Positions 4,839 to 9,517 of a stretch of 9,517 nucleotides of DNA are shown here, one piece after another. The translations under genes and the position numbers were made by a program. The notes under the pieces were generated by a model that saw only the letters and a list, made by a program, of their open reading frames with translations, ran no database searches and was not told the origin of the DNA. Position 1 is the first letter of the stretch. Every line of letters begins with the position of its first letter. Location: contig JAGOGF010000099.1 of assembly GCA_017996845.1 (NCBI GenBank), positions 1 through 9,517 on the forward strand, written 5' to 3'. The DNA is from Butyrivibrio sp. (GTDB taxonomy: Bacteria > Bacillota_A > Clostridia > Lachnospirales > Lachnospiraceae).

Positions 4839-6753
4839 ATTCCATACAATTAATCTGTCTGACATATTTTAGGAATGTTTCCGAAGGAACAGGCTTAGAA
4901 AAATAAAATCCCTGCTCGTAATCACACCCCATCTGTGCAAGCTCATCTGCCATCTTCTGCGTCTCCACACCCTCAACTACGATCTTCAGATTCTGACTTT
5001 TAAACATCTTTACCACGTGTGGAAGAACATTTCTTGCCCCGGAAAAATATGCCCAGACAATTGATTTGTCAATCTTGACAATATGAAGTGGCAAATCCAG
5101 TATATTGATCAGATTGGAAAATCCGGTTCCATAATCATCCAATGAGAAGGTCGTCCCATTTTTACTGAGCGTATGCATATTTTCTCTGATCACAGCCACA
5201 TCTGTTGTTGCCGTCTCTGTGATCTCCAGATTTACAAGTTTCATCGGGACAGCGTGTCTGGCGGCAATTTCCATCAGTTCCTGTGCCAGCTGTTCTCTGA
5301 GACATTGCACCGGCGACAGATTTATTTCAATATAATCAATACCCAACGCCTCCAGATCGTTGCCCTGAATAAACTGACATGTTTTTTCGAAAACCTGTCT
5401 GCCCAGTTGCATGATACTTCCGTTTTGCTCCGCCTTAACAATAAACTCTTCCGGGGAAATAAATCCCAGTTCACTGTCATAAAGTCTTGCAAGCGCCTCT
5501 GCTGCAGTCACTTTGTTTTGTGCAGTTGAATAAATCGGTTGAAAATAAACATCGATCAGATTATTCTCAAGTGCTCTGCTGAGTGCATTTTCCACCTGCG
5601 CATCATATTGCATCTGCCTGATCAGTTCCTCATCAATTACAACACAGATCCCATTTCCCTTTTCGGTTGCTTTTTCCATTGCCATCTGCAGTCCATCCAC
5701 CATTTCAATTGCACTCGTTCGCACAATCTGTCTGGGCCATAATGCCGTGCAGATAGAAAAATAGATTTCACCATTTTCAACAAGCCACGGCTGTTCAAAA
5801 CGTTGTTCAATCTCTGCCTTGATCTGCTCAAAGTTTCCGCCTTCTGTATCCATTATAACAAAACACCCGTCATGGAAATAAAAAGACGGCATCTGCGGAT
5901 ACATTTTCTGCAGAAATTCTGCAATTTCTTTCAGACACAGATCAAGATGTTCTTTTCCATATGTCTTTCGCGCAATCGGAAAATTGTCCATAACAATTCC
6001 AAGTGCAGTAAAGACTTCTTCTCTGCCTATTTTTTCTTTTGCAATTTCCATATAAGCATCTGCATTAAACAATCCGGTCATCTTGTTCTTATAAAAATCG
6101 GGATTCTGCAGCGACAGATAGATCACCGCAATGGCAAGTGCTGAAAATCCATTTGTCAGTAATATATATGGAAAGAAAAATATCTGCAGCACAACTCCTG
6201 AGAATTCCAGAATACAGAACATATAGATACTGATCAGTTGCCTTCCTGTAACGTTTTTGTGGAAGACTGTAATATACCCGATTGACATGAAAATATAAAA
6301 ACAAACCATATAAAACAGAAGCATATATCCCCAGCCACGCTGGTACCCGTTCACAGGATCAACCGTGAAAATCATTCCGGTAAAAGGTGTCAATAATATG
6401 GCAAGCCCGGTCAGCATGAAGGGAATCTGCAGAACCATCTTCCACTTCTGTGATAAATGAGCTGCATGCTCCGTCAGTGAAATGGTATAAAAAAAGAATT
6501 CAATGATCAGAAGTATCAGAAACAGAAAATAGATAACATTCGTGATATTCAAAATAAAGAAGGAATATTTCCAATATTCAGATGAGATTGCAGAGGCGAT
6601 CAAATCACAGAAAATAACGCCAAACTCAACTCCCAGAATGTGAGAAAAATAGTGATTCTGCTTTAATGGCAGACGTCTTTCTGTACAGAAAAAAATATTA
6701 AAAACCAGTGTAACCAAAAGTGCCGCAATTTCAAAATCGGGATTCCACTTCAT
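4837..6753 (-). CDS. Membrane-anchored c-di-GMP phosphodiesterase (degenerate GGDEF plus EAL)
   Basis: This 638-residue protein should hydrolyse c-di-GMP to pGpG. Residues 1-215 hold about seven hydrophobic helices, a likely sensor in the membrane. Residues 223-375 resemble a GGDEF domain, but the signature is replaced by HDGCF (294-298) and no RxxD inhibitory site is seen, so cyclase activity is not expected. The EAL domain (about 385-638) keeps its catalytic set: EAL (419-421), Asn478, Glu510 (LEITE), DDYGTG starting at Asp539, Lys560 (VKIDK), Glu594 (EGVE) and Gln614 (QGFYFSKP). The start is uncertain: ATG 6753 gives the family-like MKWNPDFE but has only a distant GGAG (13 bases); ATG 6774 adds seven arginine-rich residues and has no ribosome binding site. 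It follows the rubrerythrin gene across a 15-bp hairpin and ends at a bidirectional terminator. Confidence 0.92.
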   Translation of the reverse strand: MKWNPDFEIAALLVTLVFNIFFCTERRLPLKQNHYFSHILGVEFGVIFCDLIASAISSEYWKYSFFILNITNVIYFLFLILLIIEFFFYTISLTEHAAHLSQKWKMVLQIPFMLTGLAILLTPFTGMIFTVDPVNGYQRGWGYMLLFYMVCFYIFMSIGYITVFHKNVTGRQLISIYMFCILEFSGVVLQIFFFPYILLTNGFSALAIAVIYLSLQNPDFYKNKMTGLFNADAYMEIAKEKIGREEVFTALGIVMDNFPIARKTYGKEHLDLCLKEIAEFLQKMYPQMPSFYFHDGCFVIMDTEGGNFEQIKAEIEQRFEQPWLVENGEIYFSICTALWPRQIVRTSAIEMVDGLQMAMEKATEKGNGICVVIDEELIRQMQYDAQVENALSRALENNLIDVYFQPIYSTAQNKVTAAEALARLYDSELGFISPEEFIVKAEQNGSIMQLGRQVFEKTCQFIQGNDLEALGIDYIEINLSPVQCLREQLAQELMEIAARHAVPMKLVNLEITETATTDVAVIRENMHTLSKNGTTFSLDDYGTGFSNLINILDLPLHIVKIDKSIVWAYFSGARNVLPHVVKMFKSQNLKIVVEGVETQKMADELAQMGCDYEQGFYFSKPVPSETFLKYVRQINCME

Positions 6754-6797
6754 CCTTCTACGCTCGCTCCGCATCTGACATTCTGCATATATTGATT

Positions 6798-6837
6798 GTT
6801 TCCGGGTCCGATCATACTGCCCATCGGATCCGGAAAC
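6798..6837. other. Strong 15-bp hairpin between rubrerythrin and EAL genes
   Basis: GTTTCCGGGTCCGAT (6798-6812) and ATCGGATCCGGAAAC (6823-6837) pair over 15 positions with one G-U/A-C-type mismatch and a 10-base loop. On the minus strand it lies 31 bases after the rubrerythrin stop and 44 bases before the EAL gene start. No T run follows in either direction, so it is not a typical intrinsic terminator. It may be an mRNA processing or stability element, or a protein-binding site. Confidence 0.55.
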
Positions 6838-6867
6838 CTGTATTTCATTTTACATTTGTCTGATTAA

Positions 6868-7428
6868 TTAATAATTCTCAGCTTTTTTCTGATAATAGCT
6901 TTGTGGATGTCCGCATACCGGGCAAATTTCCGGTGCTTTTGGTCCAACAATAATATGTCCGCAATTGGAACACTGCCAGATTGCATCCCCATCAGAGGAA
7001 AATACAACCCCGTTCTCCACATTTTCAAGAAGCTTACGATATCTTGCCTCATGCTCTTTTTCTATTTCTGCAACCCTGCTGAAAAGCCTTGCAATATCGT
7101 CAAAGCCTTCTTCTTTTGCTGTCGCTGCAAAGGAAGGGTACATTTCTTTCCACTCATATTCTTCACCATCAGCAGCCGTATTCAGATTCTCAGCCGTATC
7201 ACCTATTCCATGCAGAATCTTATACCATATCTTTGCATGTTCCTTTTCATTATCTGCCGTTTCCTGAAAAATATTACCGATTTGAACATATCCGTCTTTT
7301 TTTGCTTTTGAAGCAAAATAAGTGTACTTGTTTCTGGCCTGTGATTCTCCCGCAAAAGCCGCCAGAAGATTTTGCTCTGTTTTTGTACCCTTGATTTCCT
7401 CTGCCCTGCATCGTAAAAAATCTGCCAT
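6868..7428 (-). CDS. rbr: Rubrerythrin
   Basis: A 186-residue non-haem diiron protein that reduces hydrogen peroxide in the cytoplasm of anaerobes, using electrons from NAD(P)H through rubredoxin-type carriers. The ferritin-like four-helix domain (about 14-135) shows Glu28 ([11 protein letters not shown]), the ExxH motif Glu61/His64, and a second ExxH at Glu123/His126. The C-terminal rubredoxin-like domain has CSNC (153-156) and CPVC (169-172), which bind one Fe(Cys)4 centre. The order is that of classical rubrerythrin. The start ATG 7428 follows AAGGAG at 9 bases; a dozen residues precede the common IKGTKTE beginning, slightly more than usual. A 13-bp palindrome lies between the upstream terminator and the ribosome binding site and might be an operator; no perfect PerR box was seen. 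Confidence 0.95.
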   Translation of the reverse strand: MADFLRCRAEEIKGTKTEQNLLAAFAGESQARNKYTYFASKAKKDGYVQIGNIFQETADNEKEHAKIWYKILHGIGDTAENLNTAADGEEYEWKEMYPSFAATAKEEGFDDIARLFSRVAEIEKEHEARYRKLLENVENGVVFSSDGDAIWQCSNCGHIIVGPKAPEICPVCGHPQSYYQKKAENY

Positions 7429-7450
7429 GTCTGGTATCTCCTTTCAGGTT

Positions 7451-7463
7451 GTCAGTAACTGAC
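7451..7463. promoter_or_regulatory. Palindrome upstream of rubrerythrin, possible operator
   Basis: GTCAGTAACTGAC is a perfect palindrome with 6-base arms around one central base. It sits 22 bases upstream of the rubrerythrin start, just before its ribosome binding site. It does not match the PerR consensus. The regulatory role is inferred only from symmetry and position. Confidence 0.3.
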
Positions 7464-7496
7464 TGCTTTACTCAACTACAGTATCTATTGTTGCAT

Positions 7497-7533
7497 AAAA
7501 AAAACGGGACTGCAACAGCAGTCCCGTTTTTTT
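7497..7533. terminator. Terminator after hsp20, symmetric
   Basis: CGGGACTGC (7505-7513) and GCAGTCCCG (7518-7526) form a perfect 9-bp GC-rich stem with the loop AACA. On the minus strand it is followed by eight T residues (complement of 7504-7497), which ends the hsp20 transcript. Seven T on the plus strand make it structurally bidirectional. It isolates hsp20 from rubrerythrin. Confidence 0.93.
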
Positions 7534-7547
7534 GAGAAATATATTGG

Positions 7548-8003
7548 TTAATCTTTTACCTCAATCCTTCTTGCATCTTCTTTTTCAGGGATGGCTTCCT
7601 TTTTAGGGAATGTCACTGTCAAAACACCATTTCTGTACTGCGCATTGATATCTTCCGGATTCAGATTCTCTACTCTGAATGATCTCTGATAGGATGCTGA
7701 TCTGCGCTCACGACGAATATATTTGCCATTCTTATCTTTTTCATCCTTATTCTCATCATGTGCAGCAGAGATGGTCAACATATCATTCTTCAGATCAACA
7801 TGAATATCTTCCCTGTTAAATCCCGGAAGATCAGCCTCAAGCTTGTAATTTTTTCCATCATCAATGACATCTGTGCGCATACTGCCCGCGCTTCCAAGGT
7901 CGTTTCCCCAGAAGTCATCAAACATCTTGTCCATTTCTGCAAATGGATTCATCAGGTTCATCTCATCATCTTTGTTACTCTTCCACAACATTGGCATCAA
8001 CAT
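7548..8003 (-). CDS. hsp20: Hsp20/alpha-crystallin small heat shock protein
   Basis: A 151-residue ATP-independent holdase that binds unfolding proteins and keeps them refoldable by DnaK/ClpB. An N-terminal arm (MLMPMLWKSN ... NPFAEMDKMFDDFW) leads into the alpha-crystallin beta-sandwich (about 38-135): LEADLPGFNREDIHVDLKND near the front and the typical NGVLTVTFPKKEA at its end, followed by a short tail RRIEVKD that contains an I-x-V oligomerisation motif. ATG 8003-8001 is chosen because AAGGAG lies 10 bases upstream; a GTG three codons earlier overlaps that site. It is a single-gene unit with its own promoter (8087-8115) and terminator (7497-7533). No CIRCE or CtsR repeat is visible, so the heat control is not evident. 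Confidence 0.95.
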   Translation of the reverse strand: MLMPMLWKSNKDDEMNLMNPFAEMDKMFDDFWGNDLGSAGSMRTDVIDDGKNYKLEADLPGFNREDIHVDLKNDMLTISAAHDENKDEKDKNGKYIRRERRSASYQRSFRVENLNPEDINAQYRNGVLTVTFPKKEAIPEKEDARRIEVKD

Positions 8004-8086
8004 ATAAATCACACTCCTTTTAAAAATATGATTAAATGGTTTGATTGTGAAGATTGGTTTCTGTTTCTCTTCCTCTCTTCGATATT

Positions 8087-8115
8087 GTTATAGCATGTAT
8101 GGAACAACAATTCAA
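8087..8115 (-). promoter_or_regulatory. Promoter of hsp20
   Basis: On the minus strand TTGAAT (8115-8110), a 17-base spacer and TATAAC (8092-8087) make a good sigma-A promoter, about 84 bases before the hsp20 start. The 45 bases upstream (8116-8160) are strongly A/T-rich with phased A/T runs and may act as an UP element; that stretch also holds the 3' flank of the next gene, with no clear terminator stem. Confidence 0.7.
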
Positions 8116-8161
8116 TTAAGGAAATCTAAAAAACAATTAAAAAATCACTTAAAAAAATAAA

Positions 8162-9517
8162 CTATTTGGCACCGATTTTATCAGCTTTTTTTCCGGATTT
8201 CTCGATATACATATTTTTTTCGGCTTCGACAATCATCTCCCTGAGTATCTCCGACTTTTTTTCGAAATTCTCATTATAAGAGTATCCCATGTCAATCTGC
8301 GGTATCAAATCCTCCGCTCCCGGAACTTTCAGTTCCTTGACTGTTTCCTTGACTTCTGCAATTTTTTCCCTGATGTTATCTTCCGGGCAATTCAAAAGTA
8401 TGATCAGAAATTCATCTCCGCCATAACGGATCACACAATCCTGTTTTCTGATCAGCGTCAGAATAATATCTACCATTTTCTGCAATAATTCATTTCCGAC
8501 TTCATAACCATAATGCAGATTAATCTTTTTAAGATTATTCAGATCACACATAATGATACCTACCTGCCTGGGTTCCCCGGCATAATCCTCCATATCCAGG
8601 AACAGCCACTCGGTGAGGTATCGCTTGTTATAAGCCTGTGTAAGCGTATCTCCATATATCTTTTTCTTCAGACCAAATGATATATCATTTCCATAATAGC
8701 CTTCCAGCATATCTTCACTCAGAACCGCTTCCGTCTGATTTACATTTTGAATTAAAATCTCATAATCTTCCACTGACATCGGTTTTGCAAAATAATAGCC
8801 CTGAATATACTCACACCCGATACTGGTCAGAAAATCACTCTGTTCCTTTGTTTCCACACCTTCCATCACGACTGGCAATTTCAGCCACCCTGCCATTCTG
8901 ACTACAGATGTCAGAATTTTTTTGCTCTTACTCTCTGTCGAATCCACAGGCAGGAATTTCATGTCAATTTTAATGATGTCGACATCAAAGTCCTTTAAAG
9001 TATTCAGAGAAGAATACCCGCTTCCAAAATCATCCATCATGATCACAAACCCCATCTCATGCAGGCGTCTGATCACTTCATTGATTTTCTTGGGGTCATC
9101 CATATAAGCACTTTCCGTCAGTTCGAGATTCAGAAATTCGGCCGGAAGCTGATATTTATCCAGTAACCCCTGTAATAATACGAACAGATTTTCATTCTCA
9201 ACGTCCATTCGGGACATATTTACGGAAACCGGTGCCGGATGCATCCCCAGGTCCATCCATTTTCGCAGAAGTACGCACACATGATCCCACATATAATAGT
9301 CCAGATCACGGATCAGTCCGTTCCGTTCAAAAACCGGAATAAAATCTGACGGTGAAATTCTACCTTTTACCGCATGTTCCCAGCGTACCAGAGCCTCCGC
9401 ACCATAGGGCATTCTGGTTTGCATATTATATTTGGGCTGCAGAAATATCTTAAACTGTTCCTGTTCCAGTGCCTCTTCTGCTTCCTCCATGATTTCCTGC
9501 TCTTCAAACAGTTTTTC
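8162..9517 (-). CDS. EAL-GGDEF c-di-GMP enzyme, 5' end outside window
   Basis: The 451 visible C-terminal residues carry an EAL phosphodiesterase domain followed by a GGDEF cyclase domain, the reverse of the common order. The frame stays open to the right edge, so the start and any sensor or further GGDEF domain lie outside; the ATG at 9490 has no reason to be the start. EAL residues are complete (fragment numbering): EAL 41-43, Asn100, Glu132 (LELTE), DDFGSG from Asp162, Lys183, Glu219 and Gln239 (QGYYFAKP). The GGDEF domain has DLNNLKKIN with a metal-binding Asp, an intact GGDEF (366-370) and an RKQD inhibitory I-site (357-360) exactly five residues before it. Both activities therefore look possible: c-di-GMP synthesis with product inhibition, and hydrolysis to pGpG. 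Which dominates cannot be read from sequence. It lies upstream of hsp20 on the same strand. Confidence 0.93.
   Translation of the reverse strand, partial: EKLFEEQEIMEEAEEALEQEQFKIFLQPKYNMQTRMPYGAEALVRWEHAVKGRISPSDFIPVFERNGLIRDLDYYMWDHVCVLLRKWMDLGMHPAPVSVNMSRMDVENENLFVLLQGLLDKYQLPAEFLNLELTESAYMDDPKKINEVIRRLHEMGFVIMMDDFGSGYSSLNTLKDFDVDIIKIDMKFLPVDSTESKSKKILTSVVRMAGWLKLPVVMEGVETKEQSDFLTSIGCEYIQGYYFAKPMSVEDYEILIQNVNQTEAVLSEDMLEGYYGNDISFGLKKKIYGDTLTQAYNKRYLTEWLFLDMEDYAGEPRQVGIIMCDLNNLKKINLHYGYEVGNELLQKMVDIILTLIRKQDCVIRYGGDEFLIILLNCPEDNIREKIAEVKETVKELKVPGAEDLIPQIDMGYSYNENFEKKSEILREMIVEAEKNMYIEKSGKKADKIGAK

Noticed and set aside
4500..4865. Minus-strand open frame covering the OadG-like gene and the terminator
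   Set aside because: It runs antisense through the OadB end, the small membrane gene and a strong bidirectional terminator, and its residue composition is not protein-like.
6754..6867. c-di-GMP riboswitch upstream of the EAL gene
   Set aside because: The region holds one simple long hairpin; none of the conserved GEMM core segments is present.
8004..8086. CIRCE, CtsR box or RNA thermometer in the hsp20 leader
   Set aside because: No TTAGCACTC-type inverted repeat or GGTCAAA repeat was found, and no convincing anti-Shine-Dalgarno stem could be drawn by eye.
1..9517. Mobile elements, CRISPR arrays, tRNA or rRNA genes
   Set aside because: No transposase or integrase features, no regularly spaced repeats and no cloverleaf-type sequence were seen on either strand.

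Overview
The window looks like chromosomal DNA of a Gram-positive anaerobe, most likely a Lachnospiraceae-type Clostridia. The reasons are a moderately low G+C content, strong AGGAGG-type ribosome binding sites, short U-tailed terminators, and a gene set typical of gut clostridia: oleate hydratase, rubrerythrin, a biotin-decarboxylase-type Na+ pump subunit and several c-di-GMP proteins. The genus cannot be decided from the sequence. No mobile element, CRISPR array, tRNA or rRNA was seen.

Left part, minus strand (1-3044): a phosphoglucomutase/phosphomannomutase-family enzyme, a DhaS-like TetR-family regulator, and the first 241 residues of an oleate hydratase that runs off the left edge. A strong terminator separates the regulator from the hydratase. 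The same operator-like sequence lies exactly 20 bases upstream of both start codons, so the regulator probably controls itself and the hydratase.

Centre, plus strand (3157-4838): the most interesting unit. A consensus promoter (TTGACA-17-TACAAT) starts a leader whose sequence and fold match the yybP-ykoY Mn2+ riboswitch. Its P1 3' strand is shared with an intrinsic terminator, which predicts that Mn2+ turns expression on. The controlled genes are a full-length OadB/GcdB/MmdB-type Na+ pump subunit with all key residues, and a 45-residue OadG-like membrane peptide. No decarboxylase, carboxyltransferase or biotin-carrier gene lies beside them. Both start regions also carry a similar hairpin followed by the same GCAGAAATG sequence. 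This is a candidate for a Mn2+-responsive, possibly repurposed, Na+ pump.

Right part, minus strand (4837-9517): a membrane-anchored c-di-GMP phosphodiesterase with a ruined GGDEF domain, a rubrerythrin, an Hsp20 chaperone with its own promoter and terminator, and the C-terminal part of an EAL-GGDEF protein in which both domains look active. This places second-messenger turnover next to peroxide and protein-stress defence, although the terminators show that most of these genes are separate transcription units.
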